NCBI RefSeq assembly: GCF_028830055.1
Contig: NZ_CP101655.1
Span: forward strand, 1,742,880 to 1,806,879
Direction of reading: 5' to 3'
DNA length: 64,000 nucleotides
Source: Pseudomonas serboccidentalis
GTDB taxonomy: Bacteria; Pseudomonadota; Gammaproteobacteria; Pseudomonadales; Pseudomonadaceae
Shown here: piece by piece, positions 45,875 to 53,127 of the stretch
How positions within the stretch are numbered: the first letter of the stretch is position 1
Layout: the number at the start of each line of letters is the position of its first letter
Position numbers and translations under genes: made by a program
The notes under the pieces: generated by a model
What the model saw: the letters and a program-made list of their open reading frames with translations, nothing else
Database searches by the model: none
Told to the model about the DNA's origin: nothing

Positions 45875-45936
45875 CTTAACGAAGTCTGAAGGTGAAAAAA
45901 GGTTAATCAATCGGGCAATCTTCAGATTGTCTTAAG
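45875..45936. promoter_or_regulatory. Two PmrA/QseB-type boxes at the head of the seven-gene operon
   Basis: 45875-45891 reads CTTAAC-N5-CTGAAG on the plus strand, and 45920-45936 reads CTTAAG-N5-CTGAAG on the minus strand: the same 6-5-6 unit in opposite orientation. On the minus strand the proximal unit ends 10 nt before a GATACT -10-like hexamer, 49 nt upstream of the first gene. The operon encodes a regulator of the family that binds such sites. Confidence 0.6.
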
Positions 45937-46034
45937 ACTGCAAGGGCAGGGTGGCACCGTCGGTCCGCCCTGCAACCGGATCGAGACCGTCGAACGAATC
46001 GACCGTCGCTCACGACAATCACGAGGCGCTTCTT

Positions 46035-46583
46035 ATGACCCGCGACACCGCCGTTACCCGTTATGGAAAACTTTCAATCACCCTGCACTGGCTGATGCTG
46101 GCGCTGTTCGTCGGCGTATATGCCTGTGTCGAAATCAAGGGCTTCATGCCCAAGGGCAGCGAAGCGCGCGGCCTGCTGATGGGCTTTCATGGCCTGTTCG
46201 GCGCGGCCATCTTCGCTCTGGTCTGGGTGCGTCTGCTCGGCCGTCTGACTCCACGCCCACCGATTACCCCCAAGCCACCCGCCTGGCAGACCGGCGTCTC
46301 GCACCTGATGCACCTGGCGCTGTACGTGCTGATGATCGCCACACCGATCCTCGCCTGGCTGATGCTCGCCGCCGCCGACAAGCCGTTCCCGTACTTCGGC
46401 TTCCACGTCCCGGCGCCGGTGGCCATCGACCCGGACTTCGCCAAACAACTCAAGTACTGGCATGAAACGCTGGGCAGCACCGGCTACTGGCTGATCGGCC
46501 TGCATGCGGCGGCGGGGCTGTTCCACCATTACTGGGTGCGGGATAACACGCTGGTGCGGATGCTGCCGGGCCGCACGGAATAA
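46035..46583 (+). CDS. Cytochrome b561 (CybB-type)
   Basis: 182 residues, four helices. Haem histidines lie in ITLHWLMLALF (His16), LMGFHGLFGA (His51), HLMHLALYVLM and LIGLHAAAGLFHHYW. This family passes electrons from ubiquinol and is linked to superoxide or quinone homeostasis. ATG 46035 is chosen (MTRDTAVTRYGKLSITLHW) since the upstream in-frame part has no family similarity. It is divergent from the hemolysin-family operon, so the CTTAAs boxes might serve both sides. Confidence 0.9.
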   Translation: MTRDTAVTRYGKLSITLHWLMLALFVGVYACVEIKGFMPKGSEARGLLMGFHGLFGAAIFALVWVRLLGRLTPRPPITPKPPAWQTGVSHLMHLALYVLMIATPILAWLMLAAADKPFPYFGFHVPAPVAIDPDFAKQLKYWHETLGSTGYWLIGLHAAAGLFHHYWVRDNTLVRMLPGRTE

Positions 46584-46594
46584 CGCTGACCTCC

Positions 46595-46688
46595 CCTGTA
46601 GGAGTGAGCCTGCTCGCGATAGCGGTAGACCCGTCAGCATGGGTGTCGACTGAGCAGACGCCATCGCGAGCAAGCTCGCTCCCACAGG
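46595..46688. repeat. REPIN (GTGAGCCTGCTCGCGA family, mixed arms)
   Basis: Left arm has the GTAGGAGTGAGCC variant, right arm the GCTCGCTCCCAC variant with one change (GAGCAAGC), so the two arms belong to different subtypes. Confidence 0.87.
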
Positions 46689-46772
46689 TTTTGTGGTGTG
46701 TTTGAATGCTCGGGCTTCAGGTTTTGCGCCTGCCTGCCGATGAAATCTGCACGATTTCAACGGATGCCGTTC

Positions 46773-47687
46773 ATGAACAAGGTTGTTGCTCTACTGGCGT
46801 TTACCGCCCTCGTCGCAGGCTGCAAATCCCTCGGCGGTTCCAGCGGCAATCCCATCGCTGACGCGCATCCCGTCTTCCGTTGCGCCGCCTACTTCGATCA
46901 GCCGTCGCTCAGTGAGCAGCAGCTCAACGACATCCGTGCCCTCAGCCGCCGCGACAACGGTTGCAAGTTGATTCTCGGCAGAATGTACGAAGCGGGCCGA
47001 GGCGTACCCCGAGACATCCCCCAGGCCAAAACCGTTTATCAGTCCCTCGCCGAGGCCGAACCGCGTGCCTACAACCGACTCGGCGCGATGGCCGAGCAGG
47101 GCATCGGCGGCCCGGTCGATCTGGTCGCCGCGAGGGACTTCTATCAGCGTGCCGTCAGCAAACCGGGCAACACCGACATCGAGTTCAAACTGGCCGAGTT
47201 CATGGAGAACGGCAAAGGTGGTCCTGAGGATCTTCAAGGCGCATTGAAGTATTACCTCAGCAGTGCTGGCGCCCTCGACGCGGCCTGGAGTGGTGTGCAA
47301 CGACTGCGTGCCCAAGGTGTTCCGATGACAACTGCGCAGCAGAAGCGCTACAACGAGATCTTCGGCAGCAGCGTTTATTACCGCTTGAGAAAGAAGGTCG
47401 AGTACCTCGAAGAGGCCTTGAAGAAAGAGAGAATGACGTCGCCCGACAGCCAACCGGTCAGTGTGAAGCTGGAGGGGATCCCCGGTGTGCCGGTGCCGAC
47501 CCTCTCGCTGGTGCAAAGCTCCGGTAACAGTGCTGTCGACCAGAAAGTACTGCAGGGTTTCGCCGATTACCGTTTCCCCGGTGAGCCGATCATTGCGCCG
47601 GACCAGAAAACCTACTGGCTCATATCCACCGTCAGGACCGACGGCAAAACTGAATTGCAGAGATTGAAAGACCTCATGACGAAGTGA
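46773..47687 (+). CDS. Sel1-repeat lipoprotein with TonB-C-like C-terminus
   Basis: 304 residues from ATG 46773 (MNKVVALLAFTALVAGCKS), a lipoprotein signal with lipobox LVAGC; ATG 46764 adds three residues. The middle part has Sel1-like units (CKLILGRMYEAGRGVPRDIPQAKTVYQSLAE, YNRLGAMAEQGIGGPVDLVAARDFYQRAV, FKLAEFMENGKGGPEDLQGALKYYLSSA). The C-terminal VPTLSLVQSSGNSAVDQKVLQGFADYRFPGEPI recalls the C-terminal domain of TonB-type proteins. Anchored in the inner or outer membrane. Function unknown; a paralogue follows 60 nt downstream. Confidence 0.75.
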   Translation: MNKVVALLAFTALVAGCKSLGGSSGNPIADAHPVFRCAAYFDQPSLSEQQLNDIRALSRRDNGCKLILGRMYEAGRGVPRDIPQAKTVYQSLAEAEPRAYNRLGAMAEQGIGGPVDLVAARDFYQRAVSKPGNTDIEFKLAEFMENGKGGPEDLQGALKYYLSSAGALDAAWSGVQRLRAQGVPMTTAQQKRYNEIFGSSVYYRLRKKVEYLEEALKKERMTSPDSQPVSVKLEGIPGVPVPTLSLVQSSGNSAVDQKVLQGFADYRFPGEPIIAPDQKTYWLISTVRTDGKTELQRLKDLMTK

Positions 47688-47756
47688 GCGGCTCCTGACC
47701 GATTCAGCACGGATCATATATTTTAAGAAGTAAGGCGGACCCGACGGATGCAGCGC

Positions 47757-48632
47757 ATGAACAAGGCAGTTATTGGGGCATTCATGACCCTCGTCGCAGG
47801 TTGCAGCAGCCCCCCACCCAATCCTCAGGAAGCAAGCCTCACCGGCACCCGCTGCCTGCTCTTCGCGAGTGTGAGCGACCTTCCCGCCGACCGCGTCGAT
47901 GACATCCGCGACGCCAGCGACAACGGCAACCTCAAGTGCAGGATTGCGCTTGGCGCTTTGTATGAGTTCGGTCGTGGCGGCCTATCGCCGGATGTGCGCA
48001 AGGCCCGCTCCCTGTATGAGTCTGTCGCTGCGCTGGATGGCGCCGGGTATGAGCAACTGGCACGCATGGCCGAGGAGGGCAGCGGGCAGGCGCCTGACGC
48101 TGTCGAGGCGCGACGGCTTTATCAGTTAGCGCTCGTCCATCGTGAGAGCGCCAGCAGCGAGTTCGCGCTGGCCCGGTTGATGGAACAAGGCCGAGGTGGC
48201 CCACAGGACCTGTCCGGGGCGCTGACGCATTACCTCAATGCCACTCGACAAATCGATGACCCGGCATGGGACGGTGTGCAACGGCTCCGCGTCCAGGGGC
48301 TGACCCTGACCGCCGAGCAGACACAGCGCTACAACGAAAAATGGTACGACGCCGTTGGCACCAGCCTCACAAGAACGGTGTACGACACCGAGCTGCTGTT
48401 GAACAAACAGATCAAACCTGGCACCGCGAGCAAACCGGTCACACTGGAGGCGAAAGGCAAACCCGGTTCGTTGGTGCCGCAATTCACCTTGGTCGAAAGC
48501 TCTGGCAATAACGAGGTCGACCAAGCCGTGCTCAAGGCCCTCAGCGAATACCGTTACCCGGCGCAGCCGATCCTCAAAGCAGGGCAGGAGTCCTGGTCGT
48601 CAGAGTTTCCGGTCAAGGTCGGCGTGAACTGA
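47757..48632 (+). CDS. Sel1-repeat lipoprotein, paralogue of the preceding gene
   Basis: 291 residues from ATG 47757 (MNKAVIGAFMTLVAGCSS), lipobox LVAGC; ATG 47748 adds MQR. The layout is the same: a cysteine-containing N-terminal region, Sel1-like units (CRIALGALYEFGRGGLSPDVRKARSLYE, EFALARLMEQGRGGPQDLSGALTHYL) and a C-terminal VPQFTLVESSGNNEVDQAVLKALSEYRYP TonB-C-like segment. It is clearly a tandem duplicate that has diverged. Function unknown. Confidence 0.75.
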   Translation: MNKAVIGAFMTLVAGCSSPPPNPQEASLTGTRCLLFASVSDLPADRVDDIRDASDNGNLKCRIALGALYEFGRGGLSPDVRKARSLYESVAALDGAGYEQLARMAEEGSGQAPDAVEARRLYQLALVHRESASSEFALARLMEQGRGGPQDLSGALTHYLNATRQIDDPAWDGVQRLRVQGLTLTAEQTQRYNEKWYDAVGTSLTRTVYDTELLLNKQIKPGTASKPVTLEAKGKPGSLVPQFTLVESSGNNEVDQAVLKALSEYRYPAQPILKAGQESWSSEFPVKVGVN

Positions 48633-48731
48633 ACGGGCTCACTTGCCGGAACAGCGTCTCGCGTCCACTCTATGGCATGCCGACAAGGAGCGTCCGCCGA
48701 CCCTCCGTCGAGATCAAAGGGAGCTTGCAGC

Positions 48732-48947
48732 ATGAGCGAAGACAACAAGGTAAAAGGCCCAGCGTCGTACTTCCCCTCCATCGAAAAGAAGTACGGCCAG
48801 CCCATCGATCATTGGCTGAACCTGCTCGCTGGCGTCACCGACAAGAAGCACATGGAGCTTGTGGCGTGGCTCAAGGACGAACACGGCATGGGCCACGGCC
48901 ATGCCAACGCGCTGGTGGCGCATCACCTGGCCGCAGGCAAACAGTGA
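48732..48947 (+). CDS. DUF4287 domain protein
   Basis: 71 residues. The YFPSIEKKYGQPIDHWLNLLAG...MELVAWLKDEHGMGHGHANALVAHHLA pattern is the DUF4287 domain, found in small proteins or fused to DUF5655. AAGGGAG lies 10 nt before ATG 48732. It precedes a GNAT gene by 13 nt and may be cotranscribed. No biochemical role known to me. Confidence 0.87.
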   Translation: MSEDNKVKGPASYFPSIEKKYGQPIDHWLNLLAGVTDKKHMELVAWLKDEHGMGHGHANALVAHHLAAGKQ

Positions 48948-48960
48948 GGGCAGGGCAGCG

Positions 48961-49464
48961 ATGAACTTCTCCCACCGGCCCGTCACGGCCGACGACGTCA
49001 AAACGCTTTGCGGCTTTCCGCAGGGCGTTCAAGAGTTGTACTTCATGTTCCCGAAAGCGCAGTACCCGCTGACGGAAGAACAGATGCACACCGCGATCAG
49101 TCAGCGCTTCGACTCCACGGCGTTTTTGGCCAACGGCGAGTTCGTCGGTTTCGCCAACTTCTACCGTGCCGAGCACGGCGGCGTCTGCTGCATCGGCAAC
49201 GTCATCGTCGCCTCCTACGCCCGTGGCCAGGGTGTCGCTCGGTACATTGTCGAAACCATGACCGCCGTCGGCTTCGAAAAGTATCAGGCCAGGGAAGTGC
49301 AGCTTTCCTGCTTCAACGAAAACACCGCTGGGTTGCTGCTTTACCCGAAACTCGGCTTCGTGCCGTTCTCCATCGAAGAGCGTGCGGCGCCGGGTGGCAG
49401 ACGTGTGGCGCTGATCAACATGACGCGCAGTAGAGGCGCAATCGATGCCGCTGACCTTCCATAA
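48961..49464 (+). CDS. GNAT-family N-acetyltransferase
   Basis: 167 residues. GNAT core: FVGFANFYRAEHGGVCCIGNVIVASYARGQGVARYIVETM (about residues 60-100; the acetyl-CoA loop is ARGQGVAR), then VQLSCFNENTAGLLLYPKLGFVPF. The start ATG 48961 follows GGGCAGGG. It overlaps the DapF-like gene by 20 nt on the same strand. Substrate unknown. Confidence 0.85.
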   Translation: MNFSHRPVTADDVKTLCGFPQGVQELYFMFPKAQYPLTEEQMHTAISQRFDSTAFLANGEFVGFANFYRAEHGGVCCIGNVIVASYARGQGVARYIVETMTAVGFEKYQAREVQLSCFNENTAGLLLYPKLGFVPFSIEERAAPGGRRVALINMTRSRGAIDAADLP

Positions 49465-50263
49465 GATGCACGCCAACGGCGATGATTTCGTCGTGATCGA
49501 CGCACGCAACAGCGTCAACCCCGTCACCGGCGAACTCGCCCGGCGTCTGGGTGATCGCCATCGCGGCATCGGCTTCAACCAGCTCGCTGTGGTGCTCGAT
49601 TGCGAAGACGCCGATGCACGCCTGGAGTTCTGGAACGCTGATGGCTCAGCGCTCGACGTCTGCGGCAGCGCCACTCGTGGCGCCGCCGACCGACTGATGC
49701 GTGAAACCAGCCGCACCTTGATCGTCCTGCGCACCCAACGCGGTCTGCTGACCTGCGAACGCACACCCTCGGGCACGATTTCGGTGGAGATGGGCCAGCC
49801 GCTGTTCAACTGGGCAGACATCCCGCTGGCGCAGGCACTCGACACCCTCACACTGCCACTGCCCGGCGACCCCGCCGCGTGCAGTATGGGCAATCCGCAC
49901 TGCACGTTTTTCGTCGAAGACTTGAGTGCCGTCGACATCGTCACCCTCGGCCCACGCCTGGAAACCCACCCGTTGTTCCCTCGCAAAACCAACGTCCACT
50001 TTGTGCAGATCATCGACCGTCAGCACATTCGCCTGCGCATCTGGGAACGCAACGGCGCCATCCCGCTCGGCTCGGGCTCCTGCTCATGTGGCGCGGCCGT
50101 CAACGGCATGCGCCGAGGGTTGCTGGATAACACCGTAGAAGTCGAATGCGACGGCGGCCCCGTCACGGTTCACTGGGACGGCACAGGCCCGGTCATCCTC
50201 AGCGGCCCGGTAGAGGCGAGCTTCACCGGCACCATCGCTGACCACCAACTCGAGCCCAAGTGA
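49445..50263 (+). CDS. DapF-like epimerase homologue with altered catalytic site
   Basis: 272 residues, diaminopimelate epimerase fold. The first catalytic half is kept (NADGSALDVCGSATRG, Cys about residue 76). The second half reads ERNGAIPLGSGSCSCGAAVNG, where DapF has ERGxGETxACGSGACAA: in ungapped alignment the second catalytic Cys is Ser. The N-terminal asparagine of GLGNDFVV is Asp here (ANGDDFVVID). It is therefore probably not meso-DAP epimerase; another racemase or a non-catalytic homologue is possible. It overlaps the GNAT gene by 20 nt. Confidence 0.78.
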   Translation: MPLTFHKMHANGDDFVVIDARNSVNPVTGELARRLGDRHRGIGFNQLAVVLDCEDADARLEFWNADGSALDVCGSATRGAADRLMRETSRTLIVLRTQRGLLTCERTPSGTISVEMGQPLFNWADIPLAQALDTLTLPLPGDPAACSMGNPHCTFFVEDLSAVDIVTLGPRLETHPLFPRKTNVHFVQIIDRQHIRLRIWERNGAIPLGSGSCSCGAAVNGMRRGLLDNTVEVECDGGPVTVHWDGTGPVILSGPVEASFTGTIADHQLEPK

Positions 50264-50272
50264 AACACGCCC

Positions 50273-50300
50273 CCTGTAGGAGTGAGCCTGCTCGCGAAGG
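50273..50300. repeat. Single REP sequence
   Basis: CTGTAGGAGTGAGCCTGCTC followed by GCGAAGG without an inverted partner nearby, i.e. a solitary REP rather than a REPIN. Confidence 0.85.
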
Positions 50301-50360
50301 CTCCCGCCCAAGCGACACCGCTCCCTATCCATAAACGCGATCATCCAGACGCCCCATGAC

Positions 50361-50900
50361 TCAAACCTCCTCACCCCTAAGCTGAAGGCTCATCAGATCG
50401 CAACTCGCGGACCACGACGTCAACCACTCCGGCATCTCGGGCGACTGTTCAGGCAACCCCAATTCCCTGACGAACTCACCCGGCGCAATCGTGCCTTTCG
50501 CCGAACGAAACAGCCCACGCATGACCACCACGCCGATCACCCGTCCCTTGCTCACGAAGCGGTGTTCCATGAAGCTCCATTTGTCGTCCCAGCCGAGCAT
50601 CCGGCTGTGGATTTCAAATGCTTCAAACAGCTTCAGTTCACGCCGGAATTTACCCCAGGTATCCCCAACGACGGGTAGCGCTTTAGTGCGCAACGCCACT
50701 CGAAACGCGCCACTGCGCAACACAAAATCCATGCGTCCGACGTCGGCCATTGTGAAATAGCGGCCATTGGTGACGTGCCGATTGAAATCGAGATCCAGCG
50801 GCCACACGCGCATGCGGATAACGGTGGATTCCAGCGCATTGACCGGCCTGCGCCAAGGTCGACGAAAAAGCATGCAGAGCAGTCGAAACCACAGATTCAT
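50361..50900 (-). CDS. Acyl-CoA thioesterase-like protein (4HBT/THEM6-like)
   Basis: 179 residues. A hydrophobic N-terminus (MNLWFRLLCMLF) is followed by a hotdog-fold domain: LDLDFNRHVTNGRYFTMADVGRMDF with the D-x-N-x-H-V-x-N-x-x-Y motif (near residues 37-49), as in 4-hydroxybenzoyl-CoA thioesterase and THEM6-like proteins. HSRMLGWDDKWSFMEHRF follows. It probably hydrolyses acyl-CoA or acyl-ACP near the membrane. Alone on its strand. Confidence 0.8.
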   Translation of the reverse strand: MNLWFRLLCMLFRRPWRRPVNALESTVIRMRVWPLDLDFNRHVTNGRYFTMADVGRMDFVLRSGAFRVALRTKALPVVGDTWGKFRRELKLFEAFEIHSRMLGWDDKWSFMEHRFVSKGRVIGVVVMRGLFRSAKGTIAPGEFVRELGLPEQSPEMPEWLTSWSASCDLMSLQLRGEEV

Positions 50901-51056
50901 AAGTACGTCAGCCAGTTGAAAGAGCGCTGCACTCTAGCGACCCGGGCGTCGGCGAGGTAGGTGCGTAAATGACTTTTTTGGGCTGAACAGTGCATTCCGA
51001 TCATTGCTGAGTATTCGTCCGGCCAAGTCATCTACCCAGCCCTGAAACCTGTTGCG

Positions 51057-51146
51057 ATGATCCGCATCGACTCAATCCGGCTCGCCACCGAGCCCATGGA
51101 CATGCGCGCCGGCACCCGGAAAAAATCGTACGCTAAGGCTTTATAA
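51057..51146 (+). pseudogene. IS66-family tnpB remnant (N-terminal 20 codons)
   Basis: The reading MIRIDSIRLATEPMDMRAGT is the well-known N-terminus of the IS66 accessory transposition protein TnpB. After the GT the similarity stops and the frame ends at a TAA (51144-51146). No transposase TnpC or full inverted repeats were seen. The surrounding gap 50901-51211 holds nothing else recognisable. It marks the left side of the accessory region. Confidence 0.75.
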
Positions 51147-51211
51147 CCTGCCGTAGCGGCCTGAGTTTCTTGTCTTTCAGGTTGCTGGCTTTGCCGCCAG
51201 ACGTGGCGAGT

Positions 51212-52006
51212 TCATTTTGGGTGTGGGCCTGATAAAGCATAGCGACTTGCCTCTTCCATCAAGTCATCGCACATAGGATTCGCCTTGAGAACGTGCGCAG
51301 CCGGGTCGATTATCGACAAGCCAAGCGACGTCTCTTCTGTGGCGGAAGTCCAAACTTCTCCCATAGGCCCGACAATTTGGCTTTCACCTCTGAATGTCGC
51401 CTCTGCGCCTGCATACATTTCCACACCGGTACGATTGGCACAGATAAGCGGAGTGGCATTTTCCATTGCGCGAATACGCGCAAGCTGGGTTGTCCAAGGC
51501 CCACCATAGTTGGCTGGACAACACAGTAACTGCGCACCCTGGCGCACCAACAGGCGAGCGGCTTCTGGCATCCAAAGGTCAAAACAGGTAAGTATGCCGA
51601 AGCGGCAGATTCCGTCATCGAAACACGCTAATGAATCGCCTGGCGTGAAGAGGCGCTTTTCTATGCGTGACAGGTGGCACTTGCGTTGCTTTCCCAGCCA
51701 GCGCCCTCGCGATACGACAATCGCCGTGTTGTAGATGTGATCGCCATCACGCTCGGCGATGCCAGCAATTAGCGTTGCATTCTTGTCTGCCGATAGTTGC
51801 AGTAAGAACTGCGCCGTTGGCCCATCGAGCGCCGATTCAGCATGAACAAACAATGCCTCACGCGAGTCGTGAAAATAACCGATGGTGCAAAGCTCGGGCA
51901 TGACTAAGAGATCAAATTGCGCCAAGTTTACGGTGTCGCGAATCTTCCTGAAATTTGCTGCTGGATCGCCAAATGAAACGGGATACTGCAAAAAAGCCGT
52001 CAGCAT
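51212..52006 (-). CDS. Carbon-nitrogen hydrolase (nitrilase superfamily)
   Basis: 264 residues. The catalytic triad is visible: Glu in LLVMPELCTIGYF (near 39), Lys in GKQRKCHLSRIEK (near 105) and Cys in FGILTCFDLWMPEAARLL (near 140). CCPANYGGPW and ENATPLICANRTG follow as in amidase-type members. ATG 52006 is used (GGA 10 nt upstream); a TTG at 52018 is possible. Codon use is less GC-biased than the core genes, in line with acquisition. Substrate unknown, an amide or nitrile-derived compound. Confidence 0.85.
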   Translation of the reverse strand: MLTAFLQYPVSFGDPAANFRKIRDTVNLAQFDLLVMPELCTIGYFHDSREALFVHAESALDGPTAQFLLQLSADKNATLIAGIAERDGDHIYNTAIVVSRGRWLGKQRKCHLSRIEKRLFTPGDSLACFDDGICRFGILTCFDLWMPEAARLLVRQGAQLLCCPANYGGPWTTQLARIRAMENATPLICANRTGVEMYAGAEATFRGESQIVGPMGEVWTSATEETSLGLSIIDPAAHVLKANPMCDDLMEEASRYALSGPHPK

Positions 52007-52404
52007 GAAGTTGTCCAACCATTATGGAAGTTTTCTGGGCCCGGGCTTATCTTCCCTTGGGCGGCGTGAAGTTGAACTATACCCTTGCCGGCTGTCAGGC
52101 AGGCCAGCCGCTTAGTGTGAGATTTTGTCCATTTGTAAAGGCAAGGATGTCAGCGAGAAACTCGAACATAGGTGGCAACCGGTTTAGTTACGCAAGACGC
52201 GATGCCCGGACGTCTACATTGCTGAAATGGTGTTGATGCTGGATCGGCAGCCAGTTCAATCGGCCGATAAACAGAAAATAATCGGGATGTTTAAACGAAG
52301 CCTGCCGTTACCACCGAAGCCCTACAACGCCTTGCGCCATCGCCTACGACTAAGCCAGAATCCGCCGGCTTGTGCGTCTAGGTCGCGGGTTCTATCGTCT
52401 GTCG
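52007..52404. other. Gene-free stretch before the RNA leader
   Basis: About 400 nt without a convincing reading frame, terminator or repeat. Short frames in it have no protein-like composition. Confidence 0.6.
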
Positions 52405-52623
52405 GTCACTGAAAAACAGTGATCGGGTTTGGTAGCCCGCCCTAACTAGTCGCATCGCGCACCGTTCGCAGACCTCTTCAGGTCGCTGCTCAATGGTGGC
52501 CATGCGCAGGACACCTTCGGGTGTGCCGGGTCCTAGTTACCGGTCTACCAACCCGCGTGTGGCCGCCACCCTTCGTTTGGTAGCGAAGGTGAAGGCTCCT
52601 CTTCAATAACTAGGAGTTTCACC
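52405..52623 (+). ncRNA. C4-antisense-RNA-like structured leader of the DUF6124 gene
   Basis: A hairpin TCACTG-A5-CAGTGA opens the region. Two hairpins carry the same loop TTTGGTAG: CGGG..CCCG (52424-52439) and CTTCG..CGAAG (52571-52588). Between them, CTACCAA (52545-52551) can pair with TTGGTAG in either. Likewise TCCTAGTTA (52531-52539) can pair with TAACTAG (52443-52449) upstream or, over nine bases, with TAACTAGGA (52607-52615), which holds the ribosome site of the next gene. This a/b versus a'/b' layout is that of phage P1/P7 C4 antisense RNA as I recall it. Extra hairpins: GACC..GGTC near 52471 and ACACC-TTCG-GGTGT near 52511. Confidence 0.72.
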
Positions 52624-52986
52624 ATGATCAAACCAACACCCAATCCCCCAGAAACCGACCTCGCATCCCCCTACGAATCCCTCGATTCCAAAAAACTCCA
52701 CGAAGCCGCCGAACGCGCCCTCGACCATTACCTCACCCCGGCCACCCAAATCATGGCCAGCAGCAACAAACCCGAACCCATGTACCTCGCCAACCCGAAG
52801 TGCGACACCGAATCCCTGCTCGCCAACGCCAGCGAAACCCTCGGCTCGGCCAGCGAAATGCTCAACAACTTCGCCGCCATGCTCGACACCTCCCACCGCA
52901 AAACCGCACTCGGCATCGCCCAAGTGGTGATGCTCGGCGAACTCGCCGTAAACCAGGCCCTCGACAACGTCGAAACAGCTCAATAA
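52624..52986 (+). CDS. DUF6124-family protein
   Basis: 120 residues, acidic-basic balanced, no signal or membrane segment. LYDSKKLHEAAERALD-like ESLDSKKLHEAAERALDHYL near residue 18 and a helical C-terminus ETLGSASEMLNNFAAMLDTSHRKTALGIAQVVMLGELAVN match a family I know as Pseudomonas-specific and multi-copy. TAGGAG lies 7 nt before the ATG and is part of the complementary pairing in the leader, so translation is probably controlled. Function unknown. Confidence 0.8.
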   Translation: MIKPTPNPPETDLASPYESLDSKKLHEAAERALDHYLTPATQIMASSNKPEPMYLANPKCDTESLLANASETLGSASEMLNNFAAMLDTSHRKTALGIAQVVMLGELAVNQALDNVETAQ

Positions 52987-53127
52987 CGCACCCCGTGCGA
53001 CGAGACAAAACCCTCGTCGCACCCAGCAATTTCAACCAGGCTGGCACACGGCCACGCCTTGCGCGCCCCAGCCTCGGCTGTCACCCTTCGGCCCGTTCTT
53101 CAAGGATCAGAACAAGGAAATCAAGGA

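Noticed and set aside
50901..51211. Complete IS66 element
   Set aside because: Only 20 codons of tnpB are recognisable; no transposase or terminal repeats found.
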